From NCBI GenBank assembly GCA_902594865.1, contig CACJNV010000003.1, forward strand, positions 1 to 64,000: a DNA stretch of 64,000 bases, read 5' to 3'. Positions 8,032-17,164 of this stretch are shown piece after piece. Every line of letters begins with the position of its first letter. The stretch's first letter is position 1. The notes beneath the pieces are model-generated. The model was given only the letters and a program-made list of their open reading frames with translations, was not told the DNA's origin and made no database searches. This DNA is from an uncultured Pelagibacteraceae bacterium (lineage in GTDB: Bacteria > Pseudomonadota > Alphaproteobacteria > Pelagibacterales > Pelagibacteraceae). Both the position numbers and the translations under genes were made by a program.

Positions 8032-9733
8032 CAGTCCTTTAAATATAATATTTGGAATTCTTAAAAATGATACCAAATTAAAAATAATTGGAATTGTTTT
8101 GTTGATGTTAATTTCATCCATGTTTGAAATATTAAGTATTGGTGCTGTTATACCTTTAATTTCATTAATTATTGATCCTGAAATTTTAAATAATATTACG
8201 CAAGTTAATCAAATCGAACAAGTCTTAAAAATAAATTTAGATGCAATTAGTGCAAAGGCCATGTTATTTATATTTATAGTTATAATATTGTTAACTACTA
8301 TTTTCAAAGTGCTTGTTTTAAAAGGCAGTTTATATATGTCTAAAATTATTACAGCTGAGATAGGATCAAAAGTTTTTGAGAAATTAATATACAGTTCTTA
8401 TGAAGATTTAATTAATTTAAAATCCACTTCCTTTTCAGGAACAATGACACAAAGATTAGATAGCTTAAGTGCTTTATTGTTTCATTTTTTAAATGTCCTC
8501 TCATCAATACTTTTTTTAATAATTTTGATGATAACAATGACTTTAAGCGGGCTGGGTAAAGGTATTTTAGTAATATTACCAATTGTAATATTTTATATAA
8601 TTTTAGGTTTATACTCTAAAAAAAAACTAGATAAAAACTCTATTAAATTAAATTCATTAATAACATCTAGATTAAAAACACTTAACGATGTTTATAATAG
8701 TATTAGAGATATAATTTTAAATTTTGCACAAGAATCTTATAACAATATTTTTAAAAATTACGAATTCAAGTTCAGAAAAATTGAGGCCAAGGTTTCTTTT
8801 ATTATGGGATCAGCCAGATATATGATCGAGGGTGTAGCAATAATAACCTTAGTAAGTATTGTAATGTTTTTAATGTATCTTGGAATTGAAAACAAATTGA
8901 TATTAGTTGTAACTGGAACAATAGTTTTTGCAACACAAAGGTTTCTTCCTTTTTTTCAGCAAATGTTTGTTTCTTGGTCAAATTTTTATGGACACCTTGA
9001 TCAAATTAATCAAATAGCAGAAATGGTAGCTCAAAATAATAAAAATCAATTTTTAGAAAATAATTCTGATTATAAAAAATTTCAAAAAAAAATTATCTTA
9101 AAAAATGTAAGCTATAAATATCCTGACACTGAAAAATATATTTTAAAAAATATTAATATCGAGGTAAATCGTGGAGATAAAGTTGCAATAAGAGGAAAAA
9201 CAGGGGCCGGTAAAACTACATTGGTTGATATAATTTTAGGCCTTATTCGGCCAGTAGAAGGATTTGTAATTATTGATGATAATAAATTAGAAAAAAAACA
9301 TATTAGTTCTTGGATTAAAAATATTTCTCACGTTCCACAAGAAATTTTTTTAATTGATGATACAATTGAAGCAAATATTTTTTTTCCAAGTAAAAGAAAT
9401 TTTTCAACTGAGGAATTAAACAAAGCTGCAAAGATAGCAGAAGTTTTAGAATTTTCAGAAAAAAAAGAATATGGACTTAAACAAATGGTAGGGGAAAACG
9501 GAATAAATTTATCAGGAGGTCAAAAACAGAGAATAGGTTTGGCTAGAGCTTTTGTAAAAAAGAGAGAAATTATTATTTTAGATGAAGCAACGAATCAATT
9601 AGATAAAGAAACAGAAAAAAAAATCTTTGAAAATATAAAATCAAATTTTGCAAACCATACAATTTTTGCAATAAGTCATAATGATAACAATTTAGATTTT
9701 TTTGACAAAATAGTTGATCTTGATCAAATTTAA
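8018..9733 (+). CDS. ABC transporter with fused membrane and ATPase domains, PglK/MsbA-type glycan flippase
   Basis: The 571-residue half-transporter has about six membrane spans in residues 20-310. An ATPase domain follows, with Walker A 'GKTGAGKTT' near 392, signature 'LSGGQ' near 498, Walker B 'IIILDEAT' near 520 and the switch His in 'ISHND'. Such proteins act as inner-membrane dimers that flip lipid-linked oligosaccharides (PglK) or lipid A (MsbA). Its place in a sugar operon favours a lipid-linked glycan. No Wzx flippase was seen in the window. It overlaps the preceding gene by 14 bases. Confidence 0.82.
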   Translation: MKENSSPLNIIFGILKNDTKLKIIGIVLLMLISSMFEILSIGAVIPLISLIIDPEILNNITQVNQIEQVLKINLDAISAKAMLFIFIVIILLTTIFKVLVLKGSLYMSKIITAEIGSKVFEKLIYSSYEDLINLKSTSFSGTMTQRLDSLSALLFHFLNVLSSILFLIILMITMTLSGLGKGILVILPIVIFYIILGLYSKKKLDKNSIKLNSLITSRLKTLNDVYNSIRDIILNFAQESYNNIFKNYEFKFRKIEAKVSFIMGSARYMIEGVAIITLVSIVMFLMYLGIENKLILVVTGTIVFATQRFLPFFQQMFVSWSNFYGHLDQINQIAEMVAQNNKNQFLENNSDYKKFQKKIILKNVSYKYPDTEKYILKNINIEVNRGDKVAIRGKTGAGKTTLVDIILGLIRPVEGFVIIDDNKLEKKHISSWIKNISHVPQEIFLIDDTIEANIFFPSKRNFSTEELNKAAKIAEVLEFSEKKEYGLKQMVGENGINLSGGQKQRIGLARAFVKKREIIILDEATNQLDKETEKKIFENIKSNFANHTIFAISHNDNNLDFFDKIVDLDQI

Positions 9734-10653
9734 TTTAGATTTAAGTCAAAGGGTATAGATATTCTATCTTCATTTGAGGATTTATTTTTTACAGAATGTT
9801 TTAAATAAGAGTTGAAAAGTACTATTGTATTTTCAATAGGCTTTAAAACAATATTATTTTTTATTTTTTGAAAATTTTTTAGATTATTGTCATCACTTAT
9901 AATTATATTATTTCTTGGATTATGTATTATTAAATCACCTGGCTCTTTATTATTTGGAACTTTATAATAAAAAATACCAGATAATACCCCCTCTGGATGT
10001 GAATGACTTGCTAAGTCTACTCCTTTAGATGATTTAACAAACCACATTTTATTTATAATAAATTTTATATCTAAATTTTTTACAAATGTAATTTTTTGAT
10101 CTTCTGAAATAAGTTTTTCTATTTTCTCTTTTAAAATATTAAAATTATCTAGTTTAAAAATATCATGTTCAGATTGATAATATTTATAAACATTTATTTG
10201 TTTTTTATCTGAGTAAGAATTGGTTATGTTTGAATTAATATATCTTTTTATTTCCTCATCAAGATTAAAATTATAATCAAATTTTAAGATAAATAATCTT
10301 GGTGGATAATAATTTATATTTTTTAAATCTTTTTTTATTCGAGAATTAAAAAATTTGTTGAGGTATTCCTCGGGATCTTTAGTTGATTTCTCAAACAAAT
10401 AACTTCCTAGATAAAAATATTTTTTTGAAATTTCACCTTTATCTGGATTTACGTATTTAAATGTGCTTTCAGCAAGATTTAGTTTTCCTTGCTCAAGAAA
10501 AAAATTTCCAATTTTAATTGCCTGAACATTATCTAATTTCCTTGAAAAAAAATTTACTTTTATAAAGTAATAAATAAACTTAAGTTTATTAATTGCAAAT
10601 TTTAAAATATTTATTAATTGTTTTATTAATTTTATAATAAGATATTCCATCAA
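9730..10653 (-). CDS. 2OG-Fe(II) oxygenase-like protein with a TPR-like front half
   Basis: The C-terminal third matches the bacterial '2OG-FeII_Oxy_5' pattern: 'SHSHPEGVLSGIFYY', a 'PGDLIIHNPR' turn, and 'VLFNSYLKHSV' near the end with the second metal His. Residues 45-100 ('FFLEQGKLNLAESTFKYV') look like a short TPR-type helical repeat. The first 35 residues contain a hydrophobic stretch. Relatives are putative oxygenases of unknown substrate. It is a single minus-strand gene between plus-strand operons and converges on the ABC gene with a 4-base overlap. Function in the glycan locus is unproven. Confidence 0.62.
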   Translation of the reverse strand: MMEYLIIKLIKQLINILKFAINKLKFIYYFIKVNFFSRKLDNVQAIKIGNFFLEQGKLNLAESTFKYVNPDKGEISKKYFYLGSYLFEKSTKDPEEYLNKFFNSRIKKDLKNINYYPPRLFILKFDYNFNLDEEIKRYINSNITNSYSDKKQINVYKYYQSEHDIFKLDNFNILKEKIEKLISEDQKITFVKNLDIKFIINKMWFVKSSKGVDLASHSHPEGVLSGIFYYKVPNNKEPGDLIIHNPRNNIIISDDNNLKNFQKIKNNIVLKPIENTIVLFNSYLKHSVKNKSSNEDRISIPFDLNLN

Positions 10654-10674
10654 GATATTATTATTTTTTTATTT

Positions 10675-11670
10675 ATGAATATTCATACAAAAAAGAAAAA
10701 GAATACAAAAAAATTATTCAATACTCCAATATTATTTTTAACTTATAAAAGGATTAATACTGCAAAAAAAGTTTTTGATGAAATAAAAAAAATTAAACCA
10801 AAAAAATTATACTTTGCTAGCAATGCTCCAATTTTAAATAATTTTTCTGAAATTAAAAAAATAAATTCTGTAAGAAACTTATTAAATGAGGTAGATTGGA
10901 AATGTAAAATTGTTAAAATATTTCACAAAAAACATTTACCAGTATCAAAATCAATACCGACTTCAATTAACACTTTTTTTAAATATGAAAAAAAAGGGAT
11001 TATTTTAGAAGACGATTGTTTGCCATCAAATGAATTTTTTTATTATTGTGAAAAAATGTTAAACATTTATGAAAAGAAAAATATAAATGTCATTTGTGGG
11101 AGTAGATTTTCCAATCCAAAAATTGGAAAGTATTATTTTTCTAAATACAATCATGCTTGGGGATGGGCAACTTGGAGAAGTTCTTGGAAAAAATTTGATC
11201 CAGATATAAAATTTTGGCCAAAATGGAAAAATACCGACTCTTGGAAAGGTATCAATCTAGATATAAATGAATATAATTATTGGACAAAAATTTTTAACTC
11301 CACTTATAAAAAAAAAATTAACACCTGGGATTATGCTTGGACAGCATGTGCATGGTATCACAATCAATTATCAATAATTCCATCTAATAACTTGATAAAT
11401 AATATTGGATTTGGTCCAGATGCAACATGGACTGTGCAGAGCAAACAAAATAAAATGAAAAAATTTCACAAAATTAAAGAAATAATTAAATTAAAAAAAA
11501 TTTTTCAAGATAAAATGAAAGATAAATACGTATTTTATAATCATTTTGGTGGAGGAAATGATGTAAATATAAATAAAATCATTAAATTGACAAAACTTCT
11601 TGTAAGTGACCCTTCAACTATTTTATTAAAAATAAAAAGAAATCTTAAGAATGTTAAAGAAAATATTTAG
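10675..11670 (+). CDS. GT-A-like glycosyltransferase
   Basis: The protein opens with 'NTPILFLTYKR', like nucleotide-sugar transferases that start from a 'PIxxxxYxRP' strand. It has an EDD metal-binding motif at about residues 112-114 ('GIILEDDCLPS') and the 'WGWATWRSSW' segment seen in a group of uncharacterised LPS-locus transferases. It is 331 residues and cytoplasmic, with no signal peptide. The next gene (FkbM) starts 20 bases before its stop, so the two are coupled. Donor and acceptor are unknown. Confidence 0.7.
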   Translation: MNIHTKKKKNTKKLFNTPILFLTYKRINTAKKVFDEIKKIKPKKLYFASNAPILNNFSEIKKINSVRNLLNEVDWKCKIVKIFHKKHLPVSKSIPTSINTFFKYEKKGIILEDDCLPSNEFFYYCEKMLNIYEKKNINVICGSRFSNPKIGKYYFSKYNHAWGWATWRSSWKKFDPDIKFWPKWKNTDSWKGINLDINEYNYWTKIFNSTYKKKINTWDYAWTACAWYHNQLSIIPSNNLINNIGFGPDATWTVQSKQNKMKKFHKIKEIIKLKKIFQDKMKDKYVFYNHFGGGNDVNINKIIKLTKLLVSDPSTILLKIKRNLKNVKENI

Positions 11671-12445
11671 ATCTTGTTATTATTTTTTATATTCACTTTT
11701 AATAAGTAGATTTTTTATTTTAAATTTTAAAGAAAAAGTATTAGTTTTTGATAAAATTAGATTAAAATTATTCTACCAGAGAATAAGAAATTATCATGAT
11801 TTAAATACTATTAGACAAATATTCATAAAGGAAGAATACAGTTTTAAAAAAAAATATGATTATCAAATTAAGAAATATTACAATAGTATTTTAAAAGAAA
11901 ATAAGATACCTCTTATAATTGATTGTGGATCAAATATAGGAGCAAGTTCAAATTACTTTAATATAAAATATCCTGGATCAAAAATAATCGCAATTGAACC
12001 AGATTTTGAAAATATTAAAATTTTTAAGATAAATGTAAAAGAAAGAAATATTTCACTTTATGAAAATGCATTAAGTTCAGAAATATTTAATTATACTCTT
12101 GAAAGAGATGAAAATAATGACTGGAGATCAACAAAAATTAAAAAAAGTATTATTGATAATAAAGAAAATAAAAAATCAATAACTATATCTAATATTTTAA
12201 GAGAATATAAAAATTCTAACTACAAACCTTTTATAATAAAAATTGATATAGAAGGGCATGAAAAGCAGCTATTTGAGAAAAATTTTGATTGGATTTTGGA
12301 ATTTAAAATAATTGTTATTGAACTGCATGACTGGTTATTTCCAAAAAACAATATTTCAAATAATTTTTTTGAAGCGATTTCAGGAATGAAAAAAAAAATA
12401 CTAAAAGAAGGTGAAAATACTATAGTAATTAATGAGGATATTTAA
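11651..12445 (+). CDS. FkbM-family SAM-dependent methyltransferase
   Basis: The class I methyltransferase core is visible: motif I 'IIDCGSNIGASS', an acidic 'IAIEPD' and the FkbM signature 'IIKIDIEGHE'. FkbM enzymes O-methylate hydroxyls, here presumably on a sugar of the surface glycan. It is 264 residues and overlaps the preceding glycosyltransferase by 20 bases. It is the first of three FkbM paralogues in the window (others at 16445 and 45326). They are not near-copies of one another. Confidence 0.82.
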   Translation: MLKKIFRSCYYFLYSLLISRFFILNFKEKVLVFDKIRLKLFYQRIRNYHDLNTIRQIFIKEEYSFKKKYDYQIKKYYNSILKENKIPLIIDCGSNIGASSNYFNIKYPGSKIIAIEPDFENIKIFKINVKERNISLYENALSSEIFNYTLERDENNDWRSTKIKKSIIDNKENKKSITISNILREYKNSNYKPFIIKIDIEGHEKQLFEKNFDWILEFKIIVIELHDWLFPKNNISNNFFEAISGMKKKILKEGENTIVINEDI

Positions 12446-12448
12446 AAC

Positions 12449-13441
12449 ATGAACATTTTGCTTACAGGCGGTTTAGGTTACATAGGGTCTCATCTTGCTC
12501 TAGGATTATTAAAAAAACAAAACGTTAATCTAACTATTGTAGATAATCTTAGTAATTCAAAATTAAGTGTAAAAAATAAAATTCGATTTATTTCAAGTAA
12601 AAATTTTAAATTTAAAAAATTAGATTTAAAAAATAAGAATAGCCTTCAAAAACTTTTTAAAAAAGGAAAGTTTGATTTAGTTTTTCACTTGGCTGGATCT
12701 AAGTCAGTCAAGGAAAGTCAGATTGATCCAAAAAAATATTATGAAAATAATATTTTGGGAGCCATAAACTTATTAAATTCAATGATAGAGTGTAATGTAA
12801 AAGATATTATATTCAGTTCAACAGCAACAGTTTATGGATCTAAAAAAATAAATTGTTATTCTGAGAATTTTTCAAGAGAACCAGTAAATACATATGGTTT
12901 AACAAAAAAAATTATTGAAGATTTATTAATTGACTTAGATAGAAAAAAAAAAATAAAAAGTGTGATTTTAAGATATTTTAATCCAGCTGGTTGTCATGCC
13001 TCTGGTTTATTAGGAGAGAATCCTGAAGGAACTCCAAATAATTTGTATCCCTATATCATTAAAATTATTAAAGGTGATTTAGATTTTTTAAAAGTTTTTG
13101 GTAATAATTATAAAACTAAAGATGGCACGGGTGCAAGGGACTATATTCATATTCAAGATTTAGTAGATGCACATTTAAATTGTATTCAATTTGTTAAAAA
13201 AAAATCAGGCATATTTAATATTGGAACTGGCAAACCCTACACTGTTCTGGATATAATTAATTCATTTCAAAAACATTGTAACTTTAAAATTAATTATAAT
13301 TTTTATCCACGTAGAGAAGGGGACATTGATATTTATTATAATAAAATTTCTAAAGCTAAAAAAATATTAGGTTGGAGTGCAAAAAGAGGTCTCAAAGAAA
13401 TTTCACAATCAACATTTAAATTTGCAATAAAAAGTAAGTAA
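12449..13441 (+). CDS. galE: UDP-glucose 4-epimerase
   Basis: The match to GalE is good over the whole length (330 residues): 'GGLGYIGSH' at the N-terminus, 'DNLSNS', 'FSSTATVYG', catalytic 'YGLTK', 'YFNPAGCHASG', 'DGTGARDYIHIQDLVDAH' and 'RREGDI' near the C-terminus. It interconverts UDP-glucose and UDP-galactose (or the N-acetyl forms) for glycan assembly. It sits three bases after the FkbM gene and one base before a GT4 gene, in one plus-strand run. Confidence 0.9.
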   Translation: MNILLTGGLGYIGSHLALGLLKKQNVNLTIVDNLSNSKLSVKNKIRFISSKNFKFKKLDLKNKNSLQKLFKKGKFDLVFHLAGSKSVKESQIDPKKYYENNILGAINLLNSMIECNVKDIIFSSTATVYGSKKINCYSENFSREPVNTYGLTKKIIEDLLIDLDRKKKIKSVILRYFNPAGCHASGLLGENPEGTPNNLYPYIIKIIKGDLDFLKVFGNNYKTKDGTGARDYIHIQDLVDAHLNCIQFVKKKSGIFNIGTGKPYTVLDIINSFQKHCNFKINYNFYPRREGDIDIYYNKISKAKKILGWSAKRGLKEISQSTFKFAIKSK

Positions 13442-13442
13442 C

Positions 13443-14606
13443 ATGAAAATTACAATAATTGTACCAGGCAAATTTCATGCTTTTTATTTAGCTGAGCAAT
13501 TACAGAAAAAAAAATTACTAAACCGACTAATTACAACTTATCCAAAATTTTTACTTAAAAATTTCAATATACCCTATAATAAAATTTACTCTTTTTTTAT
13601 TAAAGAAATAATCCAAAAAATTTTAACCAAATTAAGCTTAAACAAACTTCTTGATAGAAGTATTATCTTTTTAAATTTAATTTTTGAAAAATATGCATCA
13701 TATAGAATAGATCACAATAACACTAAAATACTAATTAGCTGGTCTGGAGCAGCTGAAAGCTCTTTTAAATCTAACTTAAATAAAAATTGCATTAAAATAC
13801 TTGAACGAGGATCATCACACATTCAATTTCAACAAAAAATCCTAGAGGAGGAATATCAAAAATTTGGGATTAAAAAAGAAATTATAAATAAACAAGTTTT
13901 AGAACAGGAATTGAAGGAGTATGAGTTAGCTGATTACATTGTTGTACCTAGTTTATTTGCAAAAAATACATTTTTAGAATTCGGAACAAAAGAAGAAAAA
14001 ATTATATGTGTTCCTTATGGTGTTGATTTAGAAGAATTTAAAAAAAATCACAAAAAACATGATAATTTTATAATACTTAATGTTGGGCAGGTTTCTATAA
14101 GAAAAGGCTCCTATTACTTATTAAAAGCTTTTACAGATTTAAATCTCAAAAATTGTGAACTTCATTTTGTTGGAACTATTGACTTAGATATGAAGAAAAT
14201 TATTGGAGAGTTTAGGGAAAATAAAAATATAAAATTTTTTAATCATGTTCCTCAAAACAAATTATTAAATTATTATAATAATTCTGATATTTTTGTAATA
14301 CCATCAATAGAAGAGGGAATGGCTGTTGTGCAATTGCAAGCAATGGCATGTGGTTTACCAGTTATATGTACTACTAATTCTGGTGGATCTGATATAATTG
14401 ATGAAAATGAAAATGGTTACATTATAAATATTAGAGATATAGAAAAATTGAAGGAAAAAATTAGCTATCTTTATAATAACAGAGAAATTGTAAAAAAATT
14501 TAGTGAAAATTCTTATATTAAAGCTAACAAATTCTTATCTTGGGATAATTATGGAGATAAAATTTCATTAATTTATAAAGATATACTTAAAGATATGAAT
14601 GCATAA
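13443..14606 (+). CDS. GT4-family glycosyltransferase
   Basis: This GT-B enzyme has 'VGQVSIRKGSYYLLKAF' at the start of its second Rossmann domain. The GT4 nucleotide-sugar site follows as 'PSIEEGMAVVQLQAMACGLPVI', with the expected glutamate pair flanking the EGM. Length (387) is typical. It probably adds a hexose from a nucleotide sugar to a lipid-linked glycan at the inner face of the membrane. The start lies one base after galE. It converges on the next minus-strand GT4 with a 20-base overlap. Confidence 0.82.
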   Translation: MKITIIVPGKFHAFYLAEQLQKKKLLNRLITTYPKFLLKNFNIPYNKIYSFFIKEIIQKILTKLSLNKLLDRSIIFLNLIFEKYASYRIDHNNTKILISWSGAAESSFKSNLNKNCIKILERGSSHIQFQQKILEEEYQKFGIKKEIINKQVLEQELKEYELADYIVVPSLFAKNTFLEFGTKEEKIICVPYGVDLEEFKKNHKKHDNFIILNVGQVSIRKGSYYLLKAFTDLNLKNCELHFVGTIDLDMKKIIGEFRENKNIKFFNHVPQNKLLNYYNNSDIFVIPSIEEGMAVVQLQAMACGLPVICTTNSGGSDIIDENENGYIINIRDIEKLKEKISYLYNNREIVKKFSENSYIKANKFLSWDNYGDKISLIYKDILKDMNA

Positions 14607-15705
14607 TATCAGCTTGTTTTGAAATAGTTCTATTTTGAGAAATGAAGTTACGAATTTTTTCAAATTTATTATTATATTTATCAAAATTAATTATTATAGA
14701 ATCAATTTTTTTTGCTAGCCCAATAATATCTTTTTTCTCAAACAAAAAATCATGATCAAAAATTATTTCGGGAATTGCACCAATGTTAGAGCCCAAAACA
14801 ATTGATCCACAAGCTGCAGCTTCTTGAATTACTCTTCCATATTGTTCATTCCATTGAGAAGGAACAATTGTAATATGTGAGGCTCTCATTGCTTCATTTA
14901 TATTATCATGATTATATTTGCTCAAAATTAATTTATTATTTTTTTTTAATTTCTTAAGATCAACTTTAATTGTTTTAAAATAATTTATATTATCAATATC
15001 AAAGATATCTAAATGCAGGATCCAATTGTTAGATTTAAGTAAATCTAAAGATTTAAGCAAAGTGTGGACTCCCTTTTTTTCACTAATTTTACCAAAATAC
15101 GATAACACAAGCTTTGAATTATTATTCTTATTTGATGGATAAAATATTTTTGGATTGTATCCCAGGGGTACAACAATAGTTTTTTTTGAGTAACCACAGT
15201 GATCTAAATTTTTTTTAATTTGATTGGTATAGCAGAAAATTCGAGATATTTTTTTTTTAAAAACAAAATATAAAATTCTATATAAATTTTTTTTAATTAA
15301 TTTTTTCATAAAATTATGCTCATTTAAAATATTATTCTCATTTGAAAAATAGTATAAATTAAGATCTCTAAATAATGAGTAAACTAGTAATATTATTGAT
15401 TGAAGCGACAAAACATCAAGATCTAAAAATATATGAGTAATCTTTCTTTTATTTATTTCGTATTTTAAGTTATGAAAAATCTTCAATCTCAAATGATTAA
15501 AAGTATATTTTTTAAATACTAAATTTACATTTAGATCATCTTTATTAAAATTAGGTTTAATTTTTTTTTTATTTTCGATATGATTAAATGGACAAACTAA
15601 TGTGGTATTAATATTGTATTTATCTTTTAATAAAGAGTATACATCAGTATTAATTCTTTTAACAAATGAATGGCTAATAACTAATAAATTTATATTTTTT
15701 TTCAT
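14587..15705 (-). CDS. GT4-family glycosyltransferase
   Basis: The 372-residue GT-B protein shows 'SYFGKISEKKGVHTLL' and 'PSQWNEQYGRVIQEAAACGS', the usual GT4 donor site, then 'GSNIGAIPEII'. It stands alone on the minus strand between two plus-strand runs. Donor, acceptor and linkage cannot be read from the sequence. The lone inverted orientation suggests insertion or shuffling within the island, which is inference. Confidence 0.82.
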   Translation of the reverse strand: MKKNINLLVISHSFVKRINTDVYSLLKDKYNINTTLVCPFNHIENKKKIKPNFNKDDLNVNLVFKKYTFNHLRLKIFHNLKYEINKRKITHIFLDLDVLSLQSIILLVYSLFRDLNLYYFSNENNILNEHNFMKKLIKKNLYRILYFVFKKKISRIFCYTNQIKKNLDHCGYSKKTIVVPLGYNPKIFYPSNKNNNSKLVLSYFGKISEKKGVHTLLKSLDLLKSNNWILHLDIFDIDNINYFKTIKVDLKKLKKNNKLILSKYNHDNINEAMRASHITIVPSQWNEQYGRVIQEAAACGSIVLGSNIGAIPEIIFDHDFLFEKKDIIGLAKKIDSIIINFDKYNNKFEKIRNFISQNRTISKQADIMHSYL

Positions 15706-15731
15706 TTTGCACTAATATAAATACAAAAACT

Positions 15732-16466
15732 ATGAATAAAAAACCAAATATTGATACTGTAGTTATTTTAGCAGGTGGTCTTGGTACAAGATTATCTGAA
15801 GAAACCCAAAAAAAACCTAAACCAATGGTTAAAATAGGCTCAAAACCAATTTTGTGGCATATCTTAAAGCATTACCAGTTTTACGGTTTTAAAAATTTTA
15901 TTATTTGTACTGGCTACAAGGGCTATGTAATAAAAAAGTTTTTTTCGAATGAAAAAGATTTTTTAAATGAAAATATAATAATAGTTAATACTGGATTAAA
16001 AAGTTTAACAGGTACAAGATTGAAGAAATTAGAAAAAATATTACCTAATGAATTTTGCTTAACTTATGGCGATGCAGTTTCAGATATAAATATTAAAAAA
16101 TTAATCAATTTTCATTTCAAAAAAAAATCAATCTTTACTTTAACTGGAATAATACCCGCTAGTAAATATGGTGCAATTAAATTTAATAATCAAAACAAGA
16201 TTTTAAATTTTATGGAAAAAAAAGACTTAAAACCAAATTATGTCAGCGGAGGATATTTTGTTTTAAATAAAATAATTTTAGGTTTTATAAAAAAAAATAA
16301 GGATGAAATGTTAGAAAATGCACCAATGAAAAAAATAGTTAAAACAAATAGGATGTATGTTTTTAAATATCAAGGATTTTGGCAATGTATGGATACTTTA
16401 AGGGATAAAATGTATTTAGAACAATTATGGAAAAATAAACCAAAGTGGAAAATTTGGAAAAAATAA
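15732..16466 (+). CDS. rfbF: Glucose-1-phosphate cytidylyltransferase-like nucleotidyltransferase
   Basis: The N-terminus carries 'ILAGGLGTRLSEET' followed by 'KPKPMVKIGSKPILWHI' and 'ICTGYKGY', the RfbF hallmark, and the C-terminus ends in a typical 'LEQLW' segment. RfbF makes CDP-glucose from CTP and glucose 1-phosphate. At 244 residues it is slightly shorter than usual (about 257). The normal partner, CDP-glucose 4,6-dehydratase (RfbG), is not recognisable in the window, so the fate of CDP-glucose is unclear. The next gene (GTG start) overlaps it by 22 bases. Confidence 0.8.
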   Translation: MNKKPNIDTVVILAGGLGTRLSEETQKKPKPMVKIGSKPILWHILKHYQFYGFKNFIICTGYKGYVIKKFFSNEKDFLNENIIIVNTGLKSLTGTRLKKLEKILPNEFCLTYGDAVSDINIKKLINFHFKKKSIFTLTGIIPASKYGAIKFNNQNKILNFMEKKDLKPNYVSGGYFVLNKIILGFIKKNKDEMLENAPMKKIVKTNRMYVFKYQGFWQCMDTLRDKMYLEQLWKNKPKWKIWKK

Positions 16467-17164
16467 AACATATTCTTGTAAAAACTTTTTTATGGAAATT
16501 GTTACAATCAATTTCAATTTGGTACCGCTTTCACTTTTTTAAAAATAATTCGCAATGGAATTATCATAAATATATAAAAAAATATCTTAATTATAAGGAT
16601 GGTTATTATATAGAAATTGGCGCTAATGACGGTGTTAGATTTTCAAACACACTTTTTCTTGAGAAAAATCTTAATTGGAAAGGAATACTAATTGAACCTA
16701 GTAATAAATTTTATCTTTTAAAAAAATATAGAGGAAAAAATAATAAAATATTTAATTTAGCGTGTTCTAGCTTTGAACAAAAAAATCAAATAAAAGAGTA
16801 TGTTTATGCTGATCTTTCTACTTTCCCTAAAGATAAATTTGATAAAAGTGAAAATTTAGATAATTATTTAAATCATATAAATTTTTCTTTTACAGACAAT
16901 TTTTATAATTTTAAAACTAAAGTTAAACCATTAAATGATTTATTAGATGAAGCACAAGCTCCAAGAATAATAGATTTTTTTTCACTCGATGTGGAAGGGG
17001 AAGAATTAGATGTACTTAAGGGAATTAATTTTAAGGAATATTTTTTTAAATTTATTTTAGTTGAGGGTTTTGATGATCAAGTATCGAAATTTTTGAGTGA
17101 AAAAAATTATACAATATTAGAAAAATTAAGTCACGATACTTTGTTTAAAAATGAGTTAAAATAA
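16445..17164 (+). CDS. FkbM-family methyltransferase
   Basis: Motif I reads 'YYIEIGANDGVRFSNT', followed by 'GILIEPS' and the FkbM segment 'FFSLDVEGEELDVLKG'. The 'IGANDG' variant is common in FkbM proteins of LPS clusters. The start is GTG at 16445, inside the end of the cytidylyltransferase gene. It is 239 residues with no membrane segment. It likely O-methylates a sugar; which one is unknown. It belongs to the plus-strand run from 15.7 to 33.6 kb. Confidence 0.8.
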   Translation: MENLEKIKHILVKTFLWKLLQSISIWYRFHFFKNNSQWNYHKYIKKYLNYKDGYYIEIGANDGVRFSNTLFLEKNLNWKGILIEPSNKFYLLKKYRGKNNKIFNLACSSFEQKNQIKEYVYADLSTFPKDKFDKSENLDNYLNHINFSFTDNFYNFKTKVKPLNDLLDEAQAPRIIDFFSLDVEGEELDVLKGINFKEYFFKFILVEGFDDQVSKFLSEKNYTILEKLSHDTLFKNELK

